Positions 1 to 12,600 of a stretch of DNA of 64,000 bases are shown one piece after another. This stretch comes from Acanthosepion esculentum. Its lineage: Eukaryota; Mollusca; Cephalopoda; Sepiida; Sepiidae. The notes beneath the pieces are model-generated. The model was not told the origin of the DNA. It saw only the letters and a list, made by a program, of their open reading frames with translations, and searched no databases. The stretch is from assembly GCA_964036315.1 (NCBI GenBank), contig OZ038482.1:17762069-17826068 (forward strand). Reading direction: 5' to 3'. Position numbers and translations under genes: made by a program. Numbering within the stretch: the stretch's first letter is position 1; the number at the start of each line of letters is the position of its first letter.

Positions 1-289
1 ATCCTTTATAAATGAAGTAAACACCAATTAAAAAAAACATAACTTTTATAATTCCAATGGTAGTTTCTAGTTAAATCATTTTATTTTAAATATGAAAACA
101 TCCTTGAAAATTATTTTCTTCAAAAAGAAATGCAAAATACATTTCTATTTAATATAAAAAAAAATTTATATATAGGATGCAATGGATGAATTGTTGTTCA
201 AATTACACAAAAATGAAAATAACACTGACATCTTGTTTTAACAGATATATTTACCAAAATTACACATCTTGAAATACAAAAGAGTAAAT

Positions 290-940
290 TTATTCAATAA
301 AATTGACATTAGCTTCAACCACTTCCTCCAGATGACTTCAGTATCTCTTGCATCTCTTCTGGTTGGTCTCTTTGTTTAAGTTGGTGAATGCTGCCATAAT
401 CCTTGCCTTCATTCATCTTTGGTGCTACAAGGAATTTTGTTGGTCTCTCGTATAACTGCGCCCCATGCATAATAATCAAGGGGGTTGCAGTCTGGGAAGT
501 TAGGTGGCCAGATGTAAGGGGTGATGTGGTCACAGAAATTGTCTGACAGCCATCACTGGGTTCTCCTGCTTGTGTGGCATGGTGCAGAGTCCTGTTGCCA
601 AATGTAGGACATTCCAGCAGCCACCCTCTTGATGCAGAGCAGCACTACTGCCTCATGGTACTTGATGTAGGCCTCCATGTTGAGTCTGAGACCCTGTGGG
701 AAGATGAAATGGAGGCATAATGTCACCATCACTCCAAACACCATGATGTTGACTGGATATATCATCCAACTCTTTCCGAATCCCCTGCACTGTCATCAGA
801 TTGGTGCCCAAAGACTCAGAAATGTTCGTATTGGAGCTTCTGCCACAAATGCCAAGCATTACAGCATGTCATTTTCAAGTTTCTGGCAGAGTGAATTGCA
901 TTATGGTGTTTTTTTCTCACAAAGGGTGCCCAACTGACCC
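290..940 (-). pseudogene. Mariner-type transposase remnant, internally deleted
   Basis: On the minus strand the translation contains WQQDSAPCHTSRRTQ (553-600), which carries the middle catalytic Asp of an IS630/Tc1/mariner transposase. Before it lies LRLNMEAYIK, and after it in other frames come KARIMAAFTNLNKET and VVEANVNFIE, the usual C-terminus. Upstream, YNAIHSARNLKM... and TVQGIRKELDD come from the N-terminal helix-turn-helix part and join directly to the HGVWSDGDIM segment. A few hundred bases between the DNA-binding and catalytic regions are therefore missing. Frame changes occur near 540, 650 and 860, so this is a dead copy. No terminal inverted repeats were recognised. It sits in a DNAAF11 intron in antisense orientation. 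Confidence 0.75.
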
Positions 941-1112
941 TACTGTACAGTGCAGTCGACAAAATCAAAAACAAAGAATGCACAAAATTAAAAATATAAA
1001 ATGGCAACAATTTACCCATTGTACCCTGTATATAAATTGACTTTTGGTGTGTTGCACTTTTCACAGATTGTACAGATACTACACTGCTCCTAAATTGATT
1101 CACTGTCAAATT

Positions 1113-1440
1113 TTGTTATGCAAGTCAATGCTTTTTTACAATAAAATTGGAATTAACTAACCAGTATTATTAAAATTTTTCAAGATAAGCTTATATTTAT
1201 ATGAGAAATGCACCTTGTGAAATTCAGCTTATAATATCTGGTTTTATTAGAAACATATATAAATTATTGGGGGTGTCAGATGTTATTATGCAAGTCAATG
1301 TTTTCACAATAAAATTGGCATGGATCAACCAATGTTGGTAAAAATTTCAGGATATACTTATATTTATATGATCAATATATCATATGAGCTTCATCATATC
1401 TTATTCATTCTTATTAAAAATATTGATATTAACTTGCTTT
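1113..1440. repeat. Two diverged tandem copies of an AT-rich unit (about 165 bp)
   Basis: The segment starting GTTATGCAAGTCAATGC near 1113 recurs near 1284 as TTATGCAAGTCAATGTTTTC. Both are followed by CAATAAAATTGG, a diverged block, and then ACTTATATTTATATGA-like sequence. Shorter relatives occur at 2809-2880 and 30665-30735. It may be the end of a DNA transposon or MITE, but no class could be assigned. Confidence 0.5.
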
Positions 1441-1619
1441 GGAGAATGTCCAATTTTATTTTTCAAACAAACTAATGGGAGATAAAGTTTTATTTATAAA
1501 TAAATTCCAAACATATTAGCCATAGAAACATATTTGATTAAAACAATATCTCATATGTCTGAATAAATTACTTTATTATCTTAATGTTCTAACTTATCCT
1601 TGACATTCTATAATCATCA

Positions 1620-2480
1620 TCAGTCTTTTATTCATTTGATTTTAATTTCTACTGTTTTGACTTTAAAATTACTTTTCATTGTTTCCCAAAGATTTTCTTT
1701 GCTTGAATCTTGCTTTCTATTTTGATATACACTTTTTTATGATGGATCCCAATCTTTTCAATTGGATTAATATTTGGAGAGTCTAGGAGCCATTGCAGTA
1801 ATTTGTTGTCTTTGAAACTTTTTCTTTTTCATGTTAAAATGTGCAATAATCAGTTTTGCAGAATATGATTGATTTTTGTCTTACATAAATAAATTATTTA
1901 GCTTAAAGTTTTTTTATTGTGACCTGTACGACTCAAAAATGTTTTGTTTATGAACTTACATTAATTCTCTCCATTTATCTTAACATCATCATTGAAGTAG
2001 GCAATAGTTTTATTGCGAAAAACATGACTTTACCTATTCCCTGTTGTCTTCTATTGTGTTGGTCAACTATTTTGATAAAGAAACCAACCTCCAACCCAAA
2101 CATCAGGTTCATCAAATATGGTTTTACATTTATTACTAAAAGTTACATTTAAGAAACCGGTTTTTATCTATTCTTTCATTTAACTAAAATGTTTCTATTT
2201 GTGATGTTTACTTTAAAGGCAGCTTGGTTACCTTTATGTTTTTAGCCAACAATTCTTAATATTCAGTATATTTTCTCTTTGTTTACATTTATATCACTAA
2301 CTTTTTCAAATATTTAGTTGCTGATCAATCTAGTTTTCTTGATTTTTACCTTTTTAATTTTTCTCAAATCTTTCTATGACATTCATAAAACTATTTTTTG
2401 TTGTTCCTATCTTGCTAAAGTCTCTGTTCAACTTTTCCATAATTTCCAACATTATTTGCCCATCATTCAATAACTTTACA
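1620..2480 (-). pseudogene. Tc1-like transposase remnant
   Basis: Minus-strand translation near 1740-1800 reads LLDSPNINPIEKIG, which matches the SPDLNPIE(N)LW signature carrying the last acidic residue of Tc1 transposases. Towards higher coordinates other frames give fragments resembling the earlier catalytic stretch and the N-terminal helix-turn-helix (VIERFEKN-like near 2380). Stops and frameshifts are frequent and no inverted repeats are visible. It is an old inactive copy inside a DNAAF11 intron. Confidence is moderate because only one signature is clear. Confidence 0.5.
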
Positions 2481-2808
2481 ATATTTTGTTTCTTTTTTAG
2501 GTTATATCTATGTAATAATCCATAGTAATCTTTATATATTTGAAATTAAAAAATATATATCAATAACTATATTGCATATATTTATTTGCTGAAACTCCCT
2601 TGAATTACATAATAAAATTTCACATCTAATAAGTTATTGAAAAATAACTCCTTGTGTCTTAGTGGCTTTATTGCCTTGCTTGGGATGCAATGATTAAAAA
2701 AAATAGTTGTAATAAAATTAGATATTACAAGCTTGAATTCACATAGCATATTTATTATATAAATATAAGCATATCCTGAAAATTTTACCCATATCAATTG
2801 TTAATACT

Positions 2809-2867
2809 AATTTTACTGTGAAAACCTTGAATTGCATTATGCAATTCAAGGTTTTCACAGTAAAATT
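2809..2867. repeat. Perfect 59-nt palindrome (29-bp arms, 1-nt centre)
   Basis: The arms 2809-2837 and 2839-2867 are exact reverse complements around a single T at 2838. The arm contains ACTGTGAAAACCTTGAATTG. A further partial arm (TTTCACAGTAAAA) follows at 2866-2878. The arm resembles the TTTTCACAATAAAATTGG sequence at 1300-1320, so it probably derives from the same repeat family. It ends about 100 bases before an exon. Confidence 0.85.
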
Positions 2868-2970
2868 TCACAGTAAAAAGTAAAAAATCTGATATACTTG
2901 TGTCAATTTTGACAACTACTATGTTAGTATGTAACAATTTACTCACTAGTCAAAAATCTTTTTTTTTTAG

Positions 2971-3048
2971 TGATCTTCCTGAAAAAGAAAAAAAAAATCG
3001 AAGGCTGTTTGCAGATGATGGCCGTCCTTTCAATATTAATGAAGCAAA
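2971..3048 (+). CDS. DNAAF11: DNAAF11 exon: charged linker before CS domain (first in window)
   Basis: A polypyrimidine tract ends in AG at 2969-2970 and a GTAAGA donor follows at 3049. The first base completes a codon begun in an exon outside the window. The frame then reads DLPEKEKKNRRLFADDGRP and NINEAK. The final two bases (AA) join the G of the next exon to give Lys. No earlier exon was recognised in 1-2970. Confidence 0.88.
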
Positions 3049-3629
3049 GTAAGAAAAATTTCCAATTTTCTTGTAATTATTTTACCTTTTATAACTGGAA
3101 TTTTTAAATAATTCCTCTGGAAGCTTATAATCAAGTGATTTTATTTTAAATATCACAAAAAAAACTATTTCAAAATCATTTTCTTTAAAAAGGCAATGTA
3201 TTTTGTTAATATAAAATTTATGTAATATTTTAATGTTTTAATAACTTATTAAATTCAAAATACGCTCCTTATCTCTGACAATATCTATTTTCATAATTTT
3301 TATCCCTATTTTATACATTTTTTGCTTTTTAGGGAAAAGTATACAACAGTGAATATCTCATAATATTAATTTTAATCACTATTATACCTGAATACACATA
3401 ATACCTTAAATGGAAATATATTTTTGAACACTTTCTATCTTATTAAAAACAGGATAGAAAAGTATAATCAGTAGGGAAAAAGAACAGGATTTAATTAAAA
3501 GAGAAACAAATTAATAAGTTTACTGTATTTGATAAGAGATAGTGGCAAGTTTACAATGTCAGTAAGAGTTCACTTGTAGGTTAGTATAATCAATGCATAT
3601 GGGTTGGTGAGGATTCACTAGAGGTCTGT

Positions 3630-3684
<55 letters not shown>

Positions 3685-6600
3685 TGAGCTCAGATAAGTA
3701 TAGTGGGGTAGGATCTTGTTAAAGTAATAAAACTATTTTAAGATTGTCCCTCAACACTACACAGGGAAGAATTCCATTGCAAATCGTAGACATAACAAAT
3801 GATAGTATCCTTTGGATAAAAGGTTTTATACAATTATAGGTAGAAAATTTTGTCTCTGTTTATAATATTTTAAAATGATTTATTTTGGATAACCAAAAAT
3901 TGACTTTTACTTTCGTTTTTAAAGCTTTAGAAAATTTTAAATTAGGATTTTTATTATTTATTTTAAAACCAGTTCATGTTTTGCTTTGTATTTTGAAACA
4001 GGGTGGATTTTCATCTGACAGATGATACTGATGCAAATGCATTTATTTTGGACTTGGCTTGTTATAGGTTGGTAATGTTATTATTCTTAATTGACTATTC
4101 TGTAATTTAACAAAAGGAGGATTTGAACAAAAATCACGAGTCCTGAAATCAAATGACTTTTGTTCACAGTGAAAGTAATCAATAGTTCTAAAATGAAATG
4201 ACTTTTGTTTGCAGTGAGAGTAATCACTGTGTTCCTTCAGAACATAGGCGATTATGGCTCTCCATAATTTCCTGTCTTTTGTAGCTCTTAATAAATTTTG
4301 TCTTTTTGTTATCTTTCCAAAACTTTGCTCCACCATCCTTTATTCAAGCTCTCTAGGTTGGTTATGCACTGTTTTTTTTCTGTCCCTCTTGCCTTCAATC
4401 TGTTCTGTGAGTATCAAATTTTCCAAGCCCTCTTTCTTCATTATGTGCACTAGAAATTTCAACTCTCTCTTTCTTATAAGTATGTGTCCTTTTTGTTTCT
4501 ATTTTCTCTAAGACTTGCTCACATGTTTGGTAGTCATAGTATCCTTCTGTAGAACTACATTTCTGTTGCTTCAAGTCTTTTCTTTATCTTTGGAAGAGTT
4601 TTCCAGAAATTCACTGGCATATAAGAGGACTGATATTACATAACAGTTCAGTACTCTTTTCTTTGTTTTTAACAAAATGTTTCTGTTTCTTAATACTTTG
4701 TTTAACTTTTGGAGAGCATCTTTTACTATCCCAGTGCACCTTCGGATTTCAGTGTCACACTTCCCAAAATTTCTGATGTTTTTATTACTCTCAAGAGGAT
4801 GATAACTGAATTCAGGAATGTATAGGAATAATGGAATCTCATATCAACTGTTGAGTTGATATCAAGGATTTTACAGTTTGGGGAAATTTGGACAGAGCGA
4901 GTAATTTTGCTATATATGAGAATTGTAGAATAGTTATTGTATGTGGTCAGTTTGGATTAATTTCCTCTTCCTTCTTTCTGCTGTGTACTCTCCAGCCTTC
5001 TTATTGTGTTTGTTTTGTTCTGGATTGTTGGTAAAGCTTATCCTGGTGCTTGTATTTCTGTGTTCTTGTGTAGACAAACCCAAGAACACGGAAATGCAAT
5101 CACAGACTGAGCACAGATATTAACAGCTTGGTGAAAGTATTATTCAGGAAAGAACAAATAAAGAACATGGGATTCCATAGTCATGGCTCAAGAGATGGGA
5201 GAATCAGCAAAATTCAATAAGAAGTGGATGTAACATACAAAGAGAATGTATGAATGTCAGTCAAAAAGAAATCCCATGTTTTTTTTTTAGCTATAAACTA
5301 TGCAGTCTCTAGGAACCCAGAGAAAAATTTATGGCAGTTGTCGAGATAAAAGAAAAACTGAATTTAGTGTCAAGTCAGTTATTGCTGTGAATAAAGATAA
5401 CGTCATACAGGCTGATGCTCTCATTACAGCTCATAGAAAACTCACAAAAGTATAAATAACCTTCAGGTGCACCATTATAGGGTACATGGTTTAGTACATG
5501 CTCTTTTATTCAAAGAGCAATGTAAAGTGGATTCTCAGAATGCTGACAGACTCTATCAGGTAGCAGAGGATGGTTGCTGCCAAAAAGCTTATGGAACTGC
5601 ACAACACAGATACCTTCCTAAGTAAAATAGTCACATGTGATGAGATTTGGGTTCATCACAATAGCAAGAGAGCAAAAGAAGATCAATGGAGTATGCTGAC
5701 TCAACCTGAAAGGCAGTATGCTTTACTGGAAAATTAGTGGACACTGTTTTGGGATCAGAAGGGACTAATATGGTTAAAGTTTATCCTCAATAGCACCACT
5801 ATCATGAGGCATATTATCAAAACTCAGGGGGTAAGGGTTCTTTGTTTGGAAGATGAATGATTGGCTTTTACAAGATGACATTGTAAGGCCTTACGGCAGC
5901 TTAAAAACTAGATAAGCAACCACAGCATGTGATTGAACTACTCTACCTCACCCTACAGTCCTTATCTGGCATTCTTAGACTTTAATCTGCCTGGCACCAT
6001 GAAAAAAGCACACAGATGAAACCATTCTCCAATGTTAATGAAATGAAAGAGACAAATCACATATGGCTAATAAAGCACCAGGTAGGCGTACTTCCCTCAT
6101 TCAAAGGTAGAATGCCATGATTAAAAAAGATAAAGACTATGTTCATTTGAAATCCTGAGACTTTTGTGTTTGATGCTTTGTGTGCTTCTACAATTAAATA
6201 TGTTGAAATTAAAGGTAAACCAGTTTGACTGACCCTTATAATGCTATCCTAAAACAAGATTTGATAAAAGGTGGAGGATATATGGCCAAAATGTTCTCAG
6301 AAACTAATCACAGACAAGGAAATCCGTCCATAGAGAACCTTTTCTGCCTGTCATCATCATGGTTGATGCTAGACCCCAGGAGAGCAACATACTGCGCTTT
6401 CTTGGTCTCACGTTTTCAACTGACTTGAAGTGGAGCAACTACATCAAATCAATAGCTGCATCTACTGCAAGGAAAGTTGGGTCACTGTGTCAACCAGAAG
6501 GTTTTTCTCACCAGAGTCCATCTTGCACATTTAAAATCTACTTGTTCATGCATTAAATACTGTTGCCATATCTGGTCTGATACCCTTGCTGTGCATCTCG

Positions 6601-9600
6601 AGATTCTTGACAAACTCCAAGGAAGGATCTGTAATGTAATCAATTTTGACCTGGCATCTCGACCCCATCACTTTCTCACCAACATGACATGTCTTCCCTC
6701 TGTCTTTTCTTCAAATATTTTCATGGCAACTGCTCTGATGAGATTTTTTTCCTTGATGACCCAAATACATGAATTTAAGTGTGCTACTAGATTGGCATCT
6801 AGGTCCCACCCTTTTACTATTGAAATAGATAAATTCAGCCACCACTTTTACTCCAAGTTTCTTTTCTTGCACTGTGCACCTGTGTTTTTCCTTTCTGTTT
6901 ACTTGCTTCCCTGGTAAATACAATCTTCAAAAATTTAAATGCAACATCAATTGCTATTTTCTGTCTTCTTGAATCCCATTCATCTTTTATCCTTTCCTCA
7001 ATTCTCCCAATTCTCAATCTTCTCTTTCACTTTCACTCCCTGTAACCACCTGCCCACTTGTGGCATTCCTACCTTACATTTTCAGTGGAAAACATGAGAC
7101 CAGGAAGGCAAAATGAGGTTAGCATCAGCCATAATGATGGAAGGCAAAAAAGGTTCTTTTAGATGATTAACAGAGAGCAGTTTCATTTTAGAGACGTTAA
7201 AATTAACCTACAAATGTAGTATGAACTATTTTGACTACACTTAGTGAGTAGTATCCTTCATAAGGTCACCATATACAAGCTGAAAAGGACTACTTGCAAG
7301 AGGGAACAGTAGAAACTAGGTGTTAAGTAATTATTTTTTCTTTTTTTTTTTTTGCTCCTGTAAAATACAAGAAGCAACAGGAAATGAAGAGAATGTAATT
7401 TTAAAAAGATTTAATGCAGAGGTTTGCGATGATTGATTCTAAGAAAGAAGTTCTACTCAGACAACTTTTTCCCCAAGATTACTACTTTGTAAAACAGACT
7501 TGCATGTGGCTGCTTTCTTGAACACTGCAATCATTTCTTCTTCAAGTCTAGAATTAATCATTATCTATCCTCCTTATCTTCATAATCTACAACCTCCTCT
7601 TTCATTTATGTTGCACATTTTTCACATTTATTTTTACTATTTTTAACTGTAACCCTCAACCTTAAGTGGATCGTGTGCTTTGTATTGGGTGAACTTTTAT
7701 ATAATAATAATTAAAGAATTTCAAATTCTTGCTGCTGTTTTCATATTTGTTACTCAATTTCCATTGAATATTCCTATAAAATGTGTAAGTTGTGTAAATG
7801 ATTGTATATAAAGTGATTAATGCAGCCAATATGGCTTCATTTAGGACTTATTTTTTGACAGCAAAAGTTTTTCTTCCTTTTTTTTCTTTTAACTGCTGAT
7901 AAAATAGTTTCTTCTTTTGTTATTTTCTCAAGTAACATTTCTTACCTATAATAAATGATATTAACATTTCTTACCTAAAATAAATGATATCTTTATTTTG
8001 TTTCTATTTGCTTCTTCTTACTTCCCATTGTTTCTTATATTTTACCACAACAATTTGTTTTGTTTTTTGTTGGGTTTTTTTCATAGTCAAATTCTTCACA
8101 CTTTTGGGTAATACTTTGTTTGTGTAGGTGTGCAATAAATATCTGGCTTAAAATGTAGATGAAAAAACAGTCATATTTATAAAAGCTATGATAACTGATT
8201 CATGTTTCTTTTTCTTTTCTTGCTCTGGTCCAAAAGAAGAAAAATTCTCTTCCTATCGATAATCATATGAACAATAAAATATCACTCATTTTATTTAATG
8301 TCATTGTTTCTGCAATCACCTTTCAATCATGCAAGCCAACTTACTAAATTCATTTAGATCAGATCCCAATGGATTTTCTCAAACATTAGTTTTACATATG
8401 AATCAGTATACCAATTATTTTTATGTCTTTACTGAGATTATTATATTCTGTTTGTGAGTATTTTGTTTTTATCATAATTCAGTAAAAATGGCACACTATA
8501 GCAAGAATTTTGCTAGTGCAAAAGTGTTAAAATCCTCTAACTTGGAAAATAAATTTCCAGTCAAATTTGTAACTTAATATTGTAGGCTTTGTATTAACAT
8601 TAACTCTGAATAATCAAATTTCTCAAAGATAACTCCAGATATATTAAATACAATTTATACAGTAGTTACCCTTATTTGTTTGAAAATTTACCTTATATAA
8701 ATTTTATAAAGATGTAGGGATGCAAAGGTTGACACAAAGTCATGAGGGTCACATGACAGCCAGTAAGTGACATGACAAAAGCAGAATTACTATTTACCAT
8801 GAATAGAGATAAGATATATCTGTCCATACCAGTTGTTGATGAATCAACCCCTAAGGAAGTAGACATCATCTCAAACCCACGGTGATAGCAAGAACAAAAG
8901 AGCCCACATGATACCTCAAAGTTCATAGAATATACCACTGGCATGGGAAATATTAAAAGTAAGACCTTCTTGCTTATTGCCTTTCCAGTCTGCTTTTATT
9001 CATATGTTACAATTTCTTTGAATGGGACAAATTAGTGATACTTATATATAATTTCTTGTATGACATAGCCGTATATAAAATCTCTTTGAGAATAATACAT
9101 GTTTGTCATTCATTTCTTCCAACTATTCTGTTCTGTCTGTGTATTAATGTGTGACTATATCATGCATATAGCAATGCCTGGAATGTAAACTGGAAATATT
9201 ATTTTTTGCTTTGCATGCTCCCCCTGATTAAAGACAAAGTAGTTTGGCACTAAGATTAATGGCTGTTGATGATGGCCTCGAAGTAAAATGTTATAATTCT
9301 GAAAATGTTTATTTATGTTGCATTTGTTTATTTATTTGAGATTTCCATTCCAGTAACAGTTTCTCTTTTTGTCCAGATATTTAGACACAAATCTATTAGA
9401 AGTCGATGTGCAGCCATTGTATGTTCGGGTAATTATCAAAGGAAAGGTAATGTTTCTGTTGTTCTTTTAAACATTTTATTACAATTCCAGATACTAAAAA
9501 AATGTTAAGCTATAAAAGAAATATTTTCTTGTTTTGAAATAAAAAAAAGTTTATACTCAATTTTTGAGCCTTTTTTTTTTTTAACCAATCACCCCAAGGA

Positions 9601-12600
9601 AGGCAATAAAACTACTAAGGCACAAGGGGGTTGCTGAGTGTGAGAGAATAAGAGAAAAAGAATGCATTGTTAAGGAGAGAGACAATAAAAGAATCAGAAT
9701 TAAGAAGACAGAAGATAATGATTTATATGTGTATAAGTTGCATATAACTCCCCACCCACACACTATAAACCATTACTTAATTCAAATATAATTACAATCA
9801 AATGTAGGTTATTGTTAATTTTTTTGAAAACATTATTAAGGAAAGAGAAATGTAGTGTTACTGACTCACTGGAAGTATGCACTCAACTATCCCATGGGTA
9901 ATAGCTGTAGTTATTTATATTATTTATGATTTCATATTTAAATGAATCACCTCATCTCCTTGTGCCAAAGAGGTTTTATCCCCTTATTTTCCCTGGTATT
10001 TCTTCTGGGAGCTTTTGTCGCCTCACTATCTTCTTCCCTCTCCCTAAGAGATTGTCTAGATCTCAACCATTTTTCATAGGTGTGTTCCTCCGATAACTCT
10101 TGAACATCTTCAGGGTCTATACTACATCAATTTCACTGTCATGCTTGTCTTGCCTTGACATGACATTTTGCCTTTATTACTTTCAGGCTCACTGTACATT
10201 TCTTCATCGCTATCATGTTGAAGTCTAACTTGGTCTATATGCACTAATATCCCATTTCCATTTTTTTCAATTATTTTAACTTTCTATCCAGTTTGCATTA
10301 TGAATCTTGCCTCTTGTCAATAAGATTCACTATTCTTTTTATACCACAGTTTTTTGTTGGTGGCATAGGATATGGTTAAATAGAAACATTTCTACCTAGA
10401 CTGTTGCTAAGTTATAGAACAATACCACATGTTGGAAGATTGAAAAGCCCATCCACCCTAATGGGGATCTAATTTGTATACCTATGAGGGTGGATGGGCT
10501 TTTTGATCTTCCAACATGTGGTACTGTTCTATAACTTAGCAACAGCCTAGGTAGAAATGTATCTATTTTTTTCTTTCTGTTGTGCACATATTTCCATCCC
10601 ATTTTTTATAGTTTGCACCATCCTTTCTGCTAATCCATTGGATTGTGGATGGTACAGTGGGGTTTTATATGGTTTGCATCCAATTTTGTTCAGCCATTGG
10701 CATAATTCCTCATTACAGAACTCTGAGGCATTGTCAGATATCAGCATTTTAGGAATTCCATTTCTTGGAAATATGATCCTTAATGCCTGTACACAGTCAA
10801 ACTTCTTTTTTTGGAGACATGTATTACTTCTGGCCAGGCTGAATATGAATCTACCAGTATTAGTAATAATCCCACTCCATTAACATGGGCATGATCCATG
10901 TGTACTCTGTCCCAAGGTTGGGACTCTTTTGATCATGTATGTGTTTTTGTCTGTCTAAATTTACTTCTGGCATTGCACATTTTACACCTTTTTATATGTT
11001 CTTCTGCATCTGTAGAATAGCCTGGCCACCTTACCTCTAGCCTTAATCTCCTTTGTGTAGACGTTATTCCGCAATTAACATCGTCATGTATGCTTTTTAT
11101 AACTTTGCTCCTTGGTATTGCAGATCAAACCACTACGTCTCCATTACAAATTACACCATTTTCTACTGTTAATTTGTGTTTAACCTCTTTAAAACACCTT
11201 TCTGCCTGTGAGCAATTATTCTATTTATATTTTATCCTGAACAATATACTGTTCGATATGGGATCTCGCTTCATATCCTCAGGTAATTTGTCTATCAACA
11301 AAATATCAGTTTTATCCCAGTGTAAGAAAGTATATTCAACTTTTCATCCTATTTCTCTCTTTCAAAAGTAATAAACCTCAATCTTGACAAAGCATCTACA
11401 TGTGGAATAGTATTGATTTCACTCAACATCAAAGTCGAACGCCATTAACATTAAGGCCCATCCTAGAATTCTAGATGACGTTACCTTAGGAAGTTCCTTA
11501 AATATGAATTCTAAAGGTCTATGGTCGGACCTTAGTAGGAATTTATTTCCAATCAGAAACTGACAAGCTCTATTTGTCATCTAAATTTTGGCAAACACGT
11601 CTTTCTCAATATTTGAGTAGTTCAGTTCGGATGACCATCCTGAGCTAATGTTCCTGAAATTGAGTGTTGTTACTACTAATTCCTTTCTAAGGTTGAATAT
11701 TTTCAATACTGGCTTCTTTGCCTGAACAGCTTTTAATTTTCAAATGCCATTTATTGTTCTTTTTATTCCAATAAAATTCCATTTTGCTTTTTCTTTAATC
11801 AGCAAAAGGTTCTGTCAAGTCAGACTATTGCTTTACATAGTGTCTGTAGAAATTCACAAGTCCTAAGAAAGATTCCAATTCTCTTTTGTTCTTAGGTACT
11901 TCAACTTTTAATATTTCATCAATTAACAGTGATATGCCTTCATTAGATATGGAATATCCCCAAAATAACATGTTTTTAGTGTTGTGCACACATTTTTTTC
12001 ATTAATTGTTAATCCAGCATTTTTTAACTTATTCAGAACAATACTGGTTTTCCATTTTAACTCTTTGTCGTTAATAGCACCAACACAAACATCATACTGG
12101 TAGCATATTATATTTTTTATATCACTAGCAATAATTTTCTGTATAGCCCTTTGAAAAATTACACTTGCGATTTTAATTCCATACAGCATTCTTTTCCATC
12201 TTAATAAGCCTGTTGGCATGTTTATTGTTGTGACTTCTTTAAAGTCTTTGTCATTATGTATTTGATCAATTTTAGAGAATGTTTGCATACTCGCAAGGGA
12301 CATCAAAGCTATTCTACATTAGGGATAGGATATGAGTCTGTACATATTTTATGGTTTACACCTATTTTGTAGTCACCACAAATGTGCAGACCCCATCCTT
12401 CTTTCTTAAAATTACTTATGGGAAGGCCCATTTGCTCCCTCCTAGCAGAACTCATTCAAGTAGATCTTGTTCCAGTATTTTTTTTAGTTTTTCCACAACT
12501 ATTGGTAGTAGATGGACTCGCACTTTTCGTGCTTCAAAATATTACGAGGAGACATTTTCCTTTAGTCTTAACTTTGCTTCATAGCCTTTTAACATCCCAG

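Noticed and set aside
6835..7017. Minus-strand basic frame over the family 2 retrotransposon tail
   Set aside because: Shadow of the pyrimidine-rich untranslated region on the opposite strand.
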